Origin: Pseudofabraea citricarpa | Taxonomy: Eukaryota > Ascomycota > Leotiomycetes > Helotiales > Dermateaceae | NCBI GenBank assembly: GCA_029641185.1 | Contig: JAPWGK010000015.1 | Span: 558,001-622,000 of the forward strand | DNA: 64,000 nt | Reading direction: 5' to 3' | Part shown: positions 31,104-42,481 of the stretch, piece after piece | How positions within the stretch are numbered: the stretch's first letter is position 1 | Layout of the letters: each line of letters begins with the position of its first letter | Program-made: the position numbers and the translations under genes | The notes under the pieces: model-generated | Told to the model about the DNA's origin: nothing | What the model saw: only the letters and a program-made list of their open reading frames with translations | Databases searched by the model: none

Positions 31104-32970
31104 ATGGGTAGATCAAAAACTCTTGCTCAGCAGATCGCTGAACTGGAAGATACCGCACCAAAGGGCATGCTTTATTCCTCTTTTAAAACACGCGACAATG
31201 CTAATATTTTGCAGACTTTGATCCCGAAGAGGATGTTCCAGCGCAGGACAGTGATGAGGAAAGTGGTTCTGAAGAGAGCGATGATGGTTTAGCTGGGACA
31301 GAACACTATGTTGATGTTGGGTATGGATATGCACTCCTTTTAATTGTATCCTTTTTCTGACTTGGTATCACAGTAAAAGCAAGTTGCGCAAACGAGAAGA
31401 GGTTGCTTTAGGACCCAAGTACGCCGGTGCCCGAATCAGTCGCGAGGCCCTTCTCGAGGAAGGTGATGAAAATGAGATACATTTGGAGGATGACGATGAC
31501 GAAGATGCTCTATTCTCAACGGCGCCAACCTTTGCAGACCCTGAAGCTTCCGACTTCGAAGTAGACGACGAGGATGGCGATATCAATAGTGATGATGCGT
31601 TTGGGGAGAGTGATGAAGAAAAATTTAAGGACTTCGCTCTCCGTGGAAGTGGAAAGCCCAGAACCGCCAGTGAAAAGCCAAAACGGGCAACGGCGGCAGA
31701 TTTCATGTCAGACAGCGAAGATGAAGAGGGTATCAACGGACATGTCTCAGAGGAGGATCAGACCGATGAGGATATACTGAATGTCGACGAGCAACATGCT
31801 GATAACTCGGAGGCTTCTGAATTGGGTTCCGATGCTGAAGAGGACGAGATGGACCAGGACGGAGAGCAATCTGGAGCTAGTGATGAAGATGAGGAAGAAG
31901 AAGACGAAGAAGACGAAGAAAGTGATGATGATGAAGAGGATGATGGGACCGGAGATGATGAAACCGCAAAAAGAGCTGAGTTGAGGAAAATGATGAGTGA
32001 GGAACAAAAGACAGTGGTTGCAACCATCTCCCAGGCAGCAAAAGCAGATGCAGACAAGGGAGATGCTGTAAAGCAGCAAAGGAAAGCTTTTGACGCTTTC
32101 CTGAATGTTCGAATTCGCCTACAGAAAGCACTGGTCGCGACCAACTCCATGGCAGCAATTGAGGAGAAGGACAATGAAGAGGCTGTAGGTGAACCATACC
32201 AAAAGGCACAAGAAGCAGCGATTCAATTGTGGAATACTCTGGATACGATACGGTACCAGTTGTCCAAGGCCAACAACCCGGAAACAGCCGACAAGAAGCG
32301 CAAACGGATTGATGCAAGTACATCATCTTCCAAGATTTGGAAGAGAATGAAGACCTCGGAAGTCTCTTTCATCGATGTTCGTCAATCGACCCTTGAAAAA
32401 TGGTCGGCTAAAGTCAAGGGGGCAACCGCGCTACCTTCGTCTCGCAAACTAAACCAATCTGCATCCCAACAAACCATCACCTCCGTCCTTCAAGAACAAC
32501 TTGCAGCATCTGAGCATCTGATCAAGCGCACAAAGATGCCAAGATCTTGTGCACCTCTCCAAGCAAAACTCAAGCTCACTGAAGATGCAAACATCTATGA
32601 TGATGCTGATTTCTACCAGATGTTGTTGAAAGAGCTTGTAGATCAGCGCATGACTGATTCTTCAGGAGCTGTAGCACCCGGTAGTGATAGTCGACCCATG
32701 CAATGGACTGCCGTAAAAGAGGCCAAGACCAGAAAGAATGTCGATACCAAAGCAAGCAAAGGCCGCAAGATGAAATTCACAGTGCATGAAAAATTACAGA
32801 ATTTCATGGCACCAGATGATAGAGGTGGCTGGGAACAAGATGCTATAGATAGATTCTTCTCAACCCTACTGGGCCAAAAGGTTACTTTGGGTGAAGATGA
32901 GCAAGGCGAAGAAGAGGATGATGGAGGGGTTCCGCTTGAAGAAGAAGGATTGATGTTGTTTAGGTCTTGA
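31104..32970 (+). CDS. BFR2: Bfr2/AATF ribosome biogenesis factor
   Basis: A nucleolar factor of the 90S pre-ribosome (yeast Bfr2, human AATF/Che-1) needed for early 18S rRNA processing. Exons are 31104-31164, 31215-31320 and 31374-32970, giving 587 residues. It begins KTLAQQIAELEDTAPKDFDPE, a family start; residues about 20-210 are strongly acidic with Asp/Glu/Ser runs. The AATF leucine-zipper-like part (about 230-390) contains VRIRLQKALVATN and SFIDVRQSTLEKWSAK. The C-terminal TRAUB domain has DDADFYQMLLKELVDQR and FTVHEKLQNFMAP. Intron 1 has the donor GCATGC, a GC-AG intron; it is needed to join PK to DFDPE in frame. The acidic region gives long Ser-rich antisense ORFs that are not genes. 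Confidence 0.93.
31165..31214 (+). other. BFR2: GC-AG intron in BFR2
   Basis: A fifty-base intron starting GCATGC and ending TTTTGCAG, with branch-like TGCTAAT 14 bases before its end. Exon sequence before it is AAGG. No GT donor nearby gives an in-frame join. Confidence 0.75.
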
Positions 32971-33617
32971 AGATAGGATACAAAAATGAAAATTGCATTG
33001 TAAGAAGTTAATTCGGCAAGTGCTGTGAGTTCAATCGAGCTTGAAAGACCCAGCTAAAGAATTTTCTTCCAACATGGAAGACAAGTAGCCCTTCTCTACT
33101 TCAGAATGTTTTCTCTTCCCAAGACAACGCAAATATAACAAATGTATTGGTTTTCCATGAGCGACTGACTTGATGGGCGGCAATCTGCTGCAAACACCCT
33201 GCCTTCTCGATCCCTGCCTATCTGTTTGCTCCTAGATGTCTAGTTTTTCTTCCATCTCGTGCTTAGATAATTGCTATTAGCTGCACGCTCTACACCTCGC
33301 TTTTGCTCTTTTATTCATAATCAAACAGCTTTATCTGTAAAACTCAAGAACCCACTTGTCTGTCTACCAAGCTGATCGAATTTGTATTGTTGCAAAAACC
33401 CGAAACCTACCAAAACACAATTGCCTCTAGGCAGACCATTCAATCAGCTCTTCAGCGTGTGGAGACATTTGAAAATGTTTCCTAGACCAACCTTAGCAAG
33501 CTATTTTATGGCTATATATTTGGACTCCCCTTCTTTCATTCTACCCTGCATCTTCATTCTCTTTCAAGGTTGAACAAAGGTCATTATTTTAGTTCTGAAA
33601 TCTGATCGAGACCGAAA
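32971..33617. other. intergenic BFR2 / Argonaute gene
   Basis: 647 bp. It has a pyrimidine-rich stretch (33220-33330) as in fungal promoters; a 63-codon ORF at 33382 has no domain. Nothing else is recognised. Confidence 0.45.
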
Positions 33618-36602
33618 ATGAGTTTTAGAGGCTTTGATCGAAACAAGCCTCAGAACAGACCTCAGACCCAGCCTCAAAACAATGTCTCATTCCTAGAGCC
33701 GAATAAAAATGTCACGATAACTGAAGATACATACATCAAAGCTTTACGAGTAGATATGGCCAATTCTAAGTTCAAGAAGCTCTCATTGGAGTCCAAATCC
33801 AACAAGACAAATGATGACCGTCTTACTGCTCTTCGTCCTGCATACGGAACCCAGGGTGCCCCGACAAAGTTGATCGCAAATTATTTCAGTCTCGATATAA
33901 AGAGAGATATCACCCTCTTTCCTTATACAATCCGAGTTTGCGAAAAAAACAAGACTGATGGAGAGGGTCCCAAAGGCAGAATGCTAAGAAAATGCTTTGA
34001 AATGCTTCTTGGCAAATCAGGATGGGAGAATGCTATTACGGACTTCAAATTGAACGTGTATCTCAGACAACCGGCTCTTTCCACTGCTCCTATCACACTT
34101 CAGGACATGGGCAGCAGCAGTACAAACCCAAAATTTTACGTTTACACTATCAATAAAGAGAGTGTTCCTGGATCGTTCCGAGATCTGCTTAACATGCTGC
34201 AAGCTACTTCTCCCTCCACTTCTACTTCTCTGGCTTTGAACTCACTCAACGAGACTGCACTGCAAACTCTCAACATTCTCACCAGTCACAACGCGCAGGT
34301 TGATGACGAAATTGTGAGCGTTGCTGGTAAAAAGTTCTTTGGTGTCAGAGGGCATGTTGATGAGAAGAGGCTTTCCAAACAATTGACCGCCATTCGAGGA
34401 TATTACAAGAGTGTTCGGCTAGCGACTGGTCGCATCTTACTTAATGTCAATACAACATATGCAGTATTCGTACCTTCTATGCCACTTACTGAGTACATTG
34501 ATAACTCTAAAGCTTCTCCCAAAGAGCTAGAACGCCTTCTGAAAAAGATGAAAGTAAAGGTTTCACATGAAGTTGATTCTAATGGTGGTAGAATCACAAG
34601 AATAAAGACAATAACAGGTCTTGCTGATACTAATGATGGCGAAGGACTGGAGCATAAACCAAAAGTAACGACATACGGCGCTTCCCCAAACAATATTCAA
34701 TTCTACCTTGAGAAGAAAGTACCAAGCCGCAATGCCAATATTCCTCCTGGCTATACCACAATCTCCAACTACTTCCAAAATCGTAAGTATCTTTAATGAA
34801 AGTCACAAATAATAATTATACTAAACTACATACTAGGTTACAATATGAAGACTTCCCATCACCCAGCTGTTAATGTTGGTAGTCGTAATCGTCCAAGTTA
34901 CTTGCCTGCAAATGCTTGTCAGATTGTAGAGGGTCAAGTCTCACATCGAAAGCTTGATATGAATCAAACAACTTCAATGCTCGAATTTGCAAACAAGGCC
35001 CCTCACATGAATGCTAGGCTTATTAGAAACCAAGGACGGCGGGTTTTTGGTCTAGACAAACAGAACGGAAAGCTCGTACGTGTTTTATTTTAGCACATTA
35101 TCAGGATCCAAATTGACTAAAGAAATTTTTAGGTAGATTGTGGCATCACAGTAGCACCAGACTTAGTCAGTATTCTTGGCCGGGTTTTAAAACATCCTCG
35201 CATCGAATATAAAATGAGCAACAAAGAAGTTAAGGAGAGAGGCGATTGGAATATGACGAAGATCCTAATAGTTTCCCCAAAGCCTGTCGGCAAATTACAC
35301 GTCTTATGGATCAGAACAACCAAAGACTCTTCTACGATGACCCCCAAAGACGTTACGAAGTACACAAAGAACTTCTTACAAATTTGCCTCAAGCAAGGAA
35401 TGAATATCCAACCGCAGCCAGCAGTAACTAGAGAGATCTCTACTGCGATTCAAACAACAGAGGAAACCATCAAAGCCATTTCAGCCAATATTTTACAGAT
35501 TTCGAGCATCAAACAAAATAAATTCTTGTTAGTTATCTTACCAGAAAAGACTACGTCCATTTACAATGCTATTAAAACAGCGTGCGACACGGTGTATGGT
35601 ATTCCTTCAGTATGCTGCGTTCGTGAAAAATTCTGTGTGGAGTGGAATCCTCAATATTGGGCAAATGTGGGCCTCAAGCTCAATTTGAAGGCTGGTGGTA
35701 TAAACCACAGGTTGAGTACTCCGGAGTTGGGCATCATCAGTAATGGAGCCACCATGGTTGTAGGACTTGACGTCACTCACCCCTCGGCAGGCTCGAAAGA
35801 AGGTGCACCAAGTATCGCTGCTATGGTTGCGAGTATTGATAAACATCTGGCACAATTTCCCGTCGAAATATCAATTAATAAGGCTCGGGAGGAAATGGTT
35901 TCTCAGATTGGAGATATGCTCAGAACTCGTTTGAAAGCGTGGACATCTCTCAATCCTGAGAATAAGAAACTTCCAGAAAATATCATCGTCTATCGGGATG
36001 GTGTCTCTGAGGGTGAATATAATAAGGTTCTCGAGATCGAACTTCAAGCTATGCGAACTGCTGCCCGTCAGATGTACGACGCCTCTGCTACAAAGTCTGG
36101 ATTGCCGAGATTCACTGTCATAATTGTTGGCAAGCGTCACCACACGCGATTCTATGCTGGTGACGGCAAAGGAGATCTGAGGAACCCAGATCCTGGAACG
36201 GTTGTCGATCGTGGAATTACCTATGTTAGGAACTTTGACTTTTTCCTTCAAGCTCATCATGCCCTCAAGGGCACTGCTCGACCGGCTCATTACTACGTCA
36301 TCCATGATGAGATTTTCAGCACTAAAATATTCGGAAATCAAACATCCAACGCTGCAGATGATCTTCAAAGGCTTACCTTTAATATGTGCCATCTGTTTGG
36401 TCGCGCCACGAAGGTCGTCAGTCTCTGCCCACCGGTCTATTATGCACATCTGGCTTGTGAGAGGGCTCGTCGCTACCTCGCTGATCAATTCGAGCCGAGC
36501 ACGACTGGTTCCCAGGCCGGCAGCAATGCTGGAAGTTCAAAATCTGCTGCGAATCGTCTGGAAATCCATCCGAACTTAAAAGACACGATGTTTTACATTT
36601 AG
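33618..36602 (+). CDS. Argonaute (QDE-2/SMS-2-type), catalytic residues intact
   Basis: The slicer subunit of RNA-induced silencing. Exons are 33618-34782, 34837-35075 and 35133-36602, giving 957 residues. Domains in order: a short Gln/Asn/Pro-rich N-terminus, N domain (ANYFSLDIKRDITLFPYTI), DUF1785 linker (KKFFGVRGHVD), PAZ (about 270-390, with VPSRNANIPPGY), MID (about 500-640, including LLVILPEKT) and PIWI (about 640-957). The catalytic tetrad can be read as D681 (GLDVTHPS), a glutamate finger near residue 715, D757 (VYRDGVSEGEY) and H854 (TARPAHYYVIHDE). The protein ends in FYI, close to the usual hydrophobic Ago C-terminus. Two overlapping frames near 35214-35430 first suggested a frameshift, but the main frame is open throughout. 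Whether it is the quelling or meiotic paralogue cannot be told here. Confidence 0.95.
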
Positions 36603-37263
36603 TCTTGTTCATGATCAGAACAGTGTGATCAAGTATGATTCAATCAAACGCTCTTTTGATGCTTTTGGATTTTGCAATTACTTTCTCTCAAGGCAATTAA
36701 TCCCTTTTACTTTGTTTTCTGCTTTTCTTCGTTTCACCCGTTCAGCTGTTTTGATTTTATTCTTCTTCTTCGCATGATACAGCCGGCTTCTAGCCTTCGA
36801 TTAAATCCGGTATGGCCATCATATCATGCCCTTACTTGCTGGCAATTTGGGCTTGATAATTAGGAAGAGGTGGACATAGCAATGGAAGACCTGTAATTCG
36901 TGACGTTTGCTTTCTCTCTCTGGAAGATGGGTCATTTGGGTTTTGATGTTCCCCACCTCGTTTTTGTGTTTTGATGATGGAATTTGGAGGGTTAGAGATT
37001 GAGCAAATTTTGATTTTTCTATCTGGTCTCTACTCGCTTGTGATCGCTTGAATTTACAGGTGTATAATTATGTGCTATCACAATCTATATAACTTGGTCA
37101 GAGAGCTGCCTATCTATGACAAGGTAAAAAGACTCGATTTGAAATTCTACTCCTGTCAAGAAAACAGGTTTGACTCATGACTCTGAGAAGCAGATCCCTT
37201 CTCACTTCACAACAAGCATGCTATTCGGTTCCAGAACTCCTAGCCACATCAGCATCGAACACA
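36603..37263. other. intergenic Argonaute / MFS transporter (convergent)
   Basis: 661 bp of T-rich 3' flanking sequence of two convergent genes. No gene is seen. Confidence 0.5.
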
Positions 37264-39420
37264 TCACTCACTATCTTTATCCCCATCAAGCAATTCATCT
37301 ATCTCTTCCAACGTCTTCCCCTTCGTCTCGACCCAATACCACGCCATAAATACCAATGCAAACACATCCCATGCCGCATTTATCACATATGTGACCCATC
37401 CAATAGCATCCAGAGCGAACGGGAATGCAAACACAGCCCATAATCTACCATTCACCATGCCCGTTAGTAAAGAACCATTGGAAGAAGGGAAATATGGTGG
37501 GTACGCTGTAGAATTCAACACAAATTGAAAGATCCCCATCCCATTCGCGCGGATGGCAAAATTTAACACCTCGGGCGGTATCATATATAGCAGTGGCGTC
37601 CATCCGAAACTATAGGATCCCTGGAAGAGGAATATGCAGGTTACAGTGGTGTAGATTCCGGATGTGTTTTCAGAGGTGCCGTAACCTAAGTAGGTTGGAT
37701 CAGTAGAGTATTACAGATAGGATGGGAATAGAAGGAAGAGTGCAATACGTTTTGTGAGAACACCGACGAGGAAAAGGAAAACCGTTGCAAGGAGGGTAGA
37801 TATTAGCCCGGTGGGTTTTCGACCTATCGTATCGGCAGAGTAAGTGCCGATGATGGAACAAAGAAGACACCATGCGTTAATTATTATGTTCTAAGGAAGA
37901 GGGGGGTTATTAGCTTAGTTGGTGCCTTTTATGGCAATGGAAGAGGATTAGATTACGATTTGGAGCTGTGTGGTTGTAGATGTGATTCCGGCATTAGTGA
38001 GCATAGTTCCTAGATAATACGAGACAATGATGTTTCCTATTCATAATCTTTGGCTTTTGTTGGTCCTAATATGAAGGGAAAAGATGTAACTAACCAGCAA
38101 GCGTGCTGAAAACTGCAACCGAGCAAGCGATGAACATTCTCTTCCGCGCATTCGGAGTTCTCACCATTTGTTTTAGTGACAGTGTCTCACCTGCATTCTT
38201 CTCGAAATCTTTACTGTTCATAAGCTACTCGAAATTCTCCACAAAGAATCAAGGTTTCTTACTTATTGTATCGACAATCTCCTTATATGCGATGCGTACA
38301 GCAGGGTCTGATGTGTTTCCGTTTGCGTATGTCAGTGCTACTACTTCGAGGGCTTCTTCTGATCTGTTCTCGTATGCTAGCCATCGTGGCGATTCCGGAA
38401 TGAATGGTAGGATGACAATGCACAAGAGACTGAAGATTCCTTGTACGAGTGAGGGGATCCTCCATGCCCATGTAGACTCCATGCTTGATGTTGCTGGAGA
38501 CCAAAGTCAATTATGCTGCATCTTGCTCGTTAATTTTTACTTACAGTATGTAACCCCAGCAGCTATCAGTCCACCTTTTGTTCATTTTAGTTAATGGGAT
38601 CGGAATTTCACAACGGGATTTTCTTACCGACGTAATAGAAATCATTAAAGATGCCTAAACCCCAACCTCTCCAGTTCATTTGTAGTGTCTCGCTGAGATA
38701 AACGGGACCGCAAAGACCCGAAGCAGAAGTACCAAATCCAATTAAGATCCTAGCAATCACTTTTAAAGTTAGCCAAGACATATTAATTCTTAGGATACCT
38801 GTCGTACCAAACATAGTCACGTTCTGAGCTGCCGATTGCATAATAACGGCAACAATTGTGATAATAGCAGAGTAGAAAAGCGCTGGTCTACGACCGACGA
38901 TATCTGTAACTTTCCCAAAACTCAACCCAGCCAGGATCCCCCCAATCCATACCGAAGCTGTGTTAAGACCTGTAGTCATGGTATTCAGTTTGAAGTACTC
39001 AGAGTAAGATGGAAGCATATTCAAGCCATTGCTAAGATTCTTGTTAGAGAAGTGATAGAAAGGAAGAGCGAGTTTCGGTACATCATGGATCCATCATAGC
39101 CGAATGTCTAGATATGATTAGCGGATGTCATTGAGAGGTTACAAGTTCTGACGGCTCACGGTTGATGTAATCATAGAACAGGCCACGAGGAGAATTGCAA
39201 TTAGCTTTGATGAACTTGAAACATAACTTGTTGTTGACCAAGGGAGTATATTGCCCTTCAGTTTGCCCCCGATGCTTTTGGTTCTTCCTACAGAGCTGTT
39301 CACTTCTAGGAGAGGACTCTCTTCTGATTGATCTGGCACCATCTTAGAAGCTAAAGACCCTGTATCTAGATTATTGGTATCGACTCCTACAATCCAACCC
39401 AGAAAGAGGACACTATGCAT
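37264..39420 (-). CDS. MFS sugar transporter (hexose/lactose-permease-like)
   Basis: A twelve-helix sugar:proton symporter family member of the plasma membrane. I read ten exons: 39420-39160, 39107-39082, 39031-38808, 38759-38628, 38574-38545, 38493-38263, 38208-38095, 38036-37957, 37890-37749 and 37685-37264, giving 553 residues. Family signatures are GYDGS near TM1, DIVGRRPALFYS between TM2 and TM3, GPVYLSE after TM4, PESPRWLAYENR after TM6, DTIGRKPTG between TM8 and TM9 and WVETKGKTLEEID after TM12. Two exons are only 26 and 30 nt. The N-terminus is uncertain: a later in-frame ATG lies at 39342, and a GTAAG upstream of 39420 could mark a leader intron. The substrate cannot be told; the lactose-permease-like group is the nearest by pattern. 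Confidence 0.9.
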
Positions 39421-40018
39421 CGTTGATGATTAGCTTCTTTGAAATACCTATTGAATATACAACAGCTTACCGAGCAGAAGCACAATCAATCTTTACAGTA
39501 TACCTCTCTACCCCGACTTTTTATTCCCAAAACGACCGCCTTCTTCTCGATGTAATTTGAAATGAACAGACAGTTTTTTCCATTAAGGATTGTTGAAATA
39601 TAACTTCTGCTTCTAAAGTTGACAACCACGCGTTTTTGAGGGTTTCATGGAACTTTGATGTACCGAAATATAACTATCAAAGGAACACGCCGTTCAAGTC
39701 CGGTTTCGCGTACTGGATATGCTATGACTAATTCAAGCTGCATGAGAGGATGAAAATACTGAAGCGACGTCCAACTATCAGATGCTCAGACGTCAACGAC
39801 GATAACAGAAGGAGGGCGAATGATCACATGATGCGGGCGCTAGCGGAAAGATAATGGAAAAAGTTCCCTGATGGAAATCTGCGCGAGAGCAATTCTTCAA
39901 TTTCTCTTGCGAGTTTACCAGAACAACAAACTTACACCTACCACTTTGATTATCTGAGAAATTCTCTTTTATCTTCTCGACATCGGGTTTAGACTGGGGA
40001 AGCCCAATTTTGTTAAGC
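39421..40018. other. divergent promoter region MFS / MAK16
   Basis: 598 bp with no gene. The MAK16-proximal part is AT/CT-mixed; nothing specific is recognised. Confidence 0.45.
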
Positions 40019-41030
40019 ATGTCTTCAGACGAGATTGTGTGGCAAGTTATCAACCAACAGTTTTGTTCTTTCAAACTCAAGTACGACCTCCGAAAATCTC
40101 AGATATTCTCAAGCTGACAGGCACAGAACTACCAAGGAGAAGAATTTCTGCCGGAATGAATATAATGTTACTGGTCTCTGCAATCGCCAATCATGTCCAC
40201 TCGCAAATTCCCGATATGCGACAGTCCGCGCCCACCCTGGATCGGGCACTCTTTACCTCTATATGAAGACGATCGAGCGCGCACACACGCCTGCTAAGCT
40301 CTGGGAAAGGATCAAGCTGAGCCAGAACTATGCAAAGGCTCTAGAACAGGTTGATGATCGGTTGATCTACTGGCCAAAATTCTTGATTCACAAGTGCAAG
40401 CAGAGATTGACTCGTTTGACACAAGTCGGCATTAGGATGAGAAGATTGGCAGCAGAGGATGAGCGCTTAGGAGAAAAGATTGTTCCTCGATTGGCACCCA
40501 AGGTCCGCAGAAGAGAAGAGACCAGAGAAAGAAAAGCTGAGGCTGCGGCCAAGGTTGAGAGGGCTATCGAAAGAGAGTTGATCGAGAGATTAAGAAGTGG
40601 TGCATATGGTGATCAACCGCTAAACGTCAGCGAATCAATCTGGAAGAAAGTTCTCAAGGGTCTTGAAAGAGGTGGTGAAGGCACTCGGGATGAAGATCTC
40701 GATGAGGGCATTGAAGAGGATGAGATGGAAGAGGAGTTTGAGGATGAGGAGGGTGTCGGCGAGGTCGAATATGTCAGCGACCTCGGAGAGGACGAAGAAG
40801 ATTTGGGAGACCTTGAGGACTGGCTCGGAAGTGAGGGCGAAGAAGCTACAGCAGATGAAGATGAGGATGATGATGATGACAGTGGTAGTGGTAGCAGTGA
40901 TGACGACAAGGATACTACTGGTGCAAAGAGGAAGAAGGGTCCAGTCTCGAAGGCAAAGCCCAAGAAATACCCAAGGATGGAGATCGAGTATGAGGAGGAG
41001 CAAGCCCCAAGGCAGTTGGCTTCAGCTTGA
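40019..41030 (+). CDS. MAK16: Mak16, 60S ribosome biogenesis factor
   Basis: A nucleolar protein that joins early pre-60S particles with Rpf1. Exons are 40019-40080 and 40127-41030, giving 321 residues. The very conserved N-terminus is [19 protein letters not shown], joined across a 46-nt intron to [20 protein letters not shown]; the Cys residues (C16, C28, C37 and C42 region) form the zinc site of the family. RYATV and [20 protein letters not shown] follow. The C-terminal third is the usual acidic region with Asp/Glu runs and a final Lys-rich stretch. The acidic repeat produces a Ser-rich antisense ORF that is not a gene. Confidence 0.96.
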
Positions 41031-41577
41031 AATTGGAAGCTTGACTATTGATTGATTGGCGTTTCTGTACTGGTTTGTGTGGAGTCACGGAAAATACTGG
41101 CTTTTGAGCATTGAAAATAAAGCAATTGTGGGCATGTTTCTAAATGGCAAAAGACTATTATAAAGAGACTGGCTTTGAGCATTGAAAATAAAACAGTCAC
41201 CGACATGTTTCTTTATGACAAAAGACTATTACAAGGAGACTCGATGTGAAATGAATTACCTATTTTTTGGTGTCAGTTTTCTCCGGAGCCTTCATCTATC
41301 TGCAACCAGACATAGAAGCATCGAGGTGGGGGAAAGCTCCGCTCGGCAAGATCAACGTGGGGTCGTGCTGTGTCTCAAACCGGCGATCGCGAAACATTGA
41401 TTCAACTACAGCACAATGCAAGAATCCTCCATGAACCTTCAATAACACCAGCGTGGCCTGAAATTGATTGGCGATTCGTACTAGAGACTTCTCGCGACAT
41501 CAATCCTTTGTTCTACAACATCTCCCACATTTCACCAAGTGCATAGGTGGCGACCCCACCACGAATAGCACAGCACA
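41031..41577. other. intergenic MAK16 / MSO1
   Basis: 547 bp; contains the tandem 71/72-bp duplication at 41096-41238 in the MAK16 3' flank and otherwise nothing recognised. Confidence 0.5.
41096..41238. repeat. imperfect tandem duplication, two copies of about 71 bp
   Basis: Copies 41096-41167 and 41168-41238 both begin ACTGGCTTT and share GAGCATTGAAAATAAA, ACATGTTTCT-like and GCAAAAGACTATTA/ACAAAAGACTATTA blocks. They differ mainly in a central 12-base segment. The copies abut directly, about 65 bp after the MAK16 stop codon, so both probably lie in its 3' UTR. Confidence 0.85.
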
Positions 41578-42481
41578 ATGGCCTCCTACCTTTCCTCACT
41601 TCTCACGACGACCACTTCTCGTGTCGCCTCGATCAGACAGAATCTGCTACCAACTGAGGATGATGGAGCGACGGAGGACGATACGCATGTCTGCCGAGTC
41701 CTGCGAGCCTACTACACAGAGAAGGGGCGTCAATTTCCAGCCTGGTTGCCCCCAGATCCAAAAGCACCTCCACCAGTTGTTGTTCAGCCTGTATACAGCA
41801 CACCAGGAGTAGGAGCGAAATACGGAGGTGGAATGCAAGGCCAGCCGCAGACTGGTCTCAGCAGTCTATGGGACAAGAGTGGTGCAGGAGCTGCTCCTCA
41901 GCAACAACAGCAACCAGGAAGTCTGCGACAAGGCCGTGGGATGCAGCAAACCAATAGTCCTTTCCAGCGACAAGAAGTTCAAGCTCGGCCATTGCCTAGC
42001 CAGAGAGAAGGATCGTACCAAGCAGCGAGCCCATTTGGCAGAGAATCCCCTGCTCCTGCTGCGGGCACGGCTAGTAATCGTCTCAAGGATCGCTTTCGTT
42101 CTGGTGGTGCTCGGAGTGCCAGCCCGGCAAACAGTTTCTCGGGTACTGCGAGAGAGGTCCAAAGGACGAACAGTTATGATACTGGTGGAAGTTCTGGAGG
42201 GTATGACAACAGGTAAGCCTTGCAAAACCTGCAAGGCTGAACATCTTGGAGAAGTAATTTACTGATTTTGTTTTTTTTCTAGCTACGAGGATTCGTTCAA
42301 ACCGAGAGAGACTGCTTCCAAACCTTTCGTCGCGGCTACTTCCCCCTGGGCGAGCAATGAGAGTGAGTTCAGTGGTGCTGGTTATGGAGGAGGGGGTGCG
42401 AGAGCAGGTGGTTTACCTAGTGGACCTGGTGCGGGTAGGCGAGGCCCTGGTTTACCTTCTGGTCCCAGAGGAATGAGATGA
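41578..42481 (+). CDS. MSO1: Mso1-like Sec1-binding protein
   Basis: A small partner of the SM protein Sec1 in exocytosis at sites of polarised growth. Exons are 41578-42212 and 42283-42481, giving 277 residues. Only the first 60 residues are conserved in this family: MASYLSSLLTTTTSR, then DDTHVCRVLRAYYTEKGR and FPAWLPPDPKAPPP, which matches the Mso1 N-terminal Sec1-binding domain. The rest is low-complexity, rich in Gln, Gly, Ser, Pro and Arg, and ends in Gly-Pro-Arg repeats (GPGLPSGPRGMR), so it is likely disordered. The intron is 70 nt with a long T-run before AG. Confidence 0.87.

Noticed and set aside
31747..32326. Long Ser/Leu-rich antisense ORFs opposite BFR2
   Set aside because: They mirror the Asp/Glu-rich coding repeats (GAx/GAT codons) and have no domain.
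35214..35431. Possible frameshift in Argonaute where two plus-strand frames overlap
   Set aside because: The frame from 35133 runs open to 36602 with MID and PIWI motifs in order; the other frame is a shadow.
40613..41003. Ser-rich antisense ORFs opposite MAK16
   Set aside because: Same cause: acidic coding repeat read backwards.
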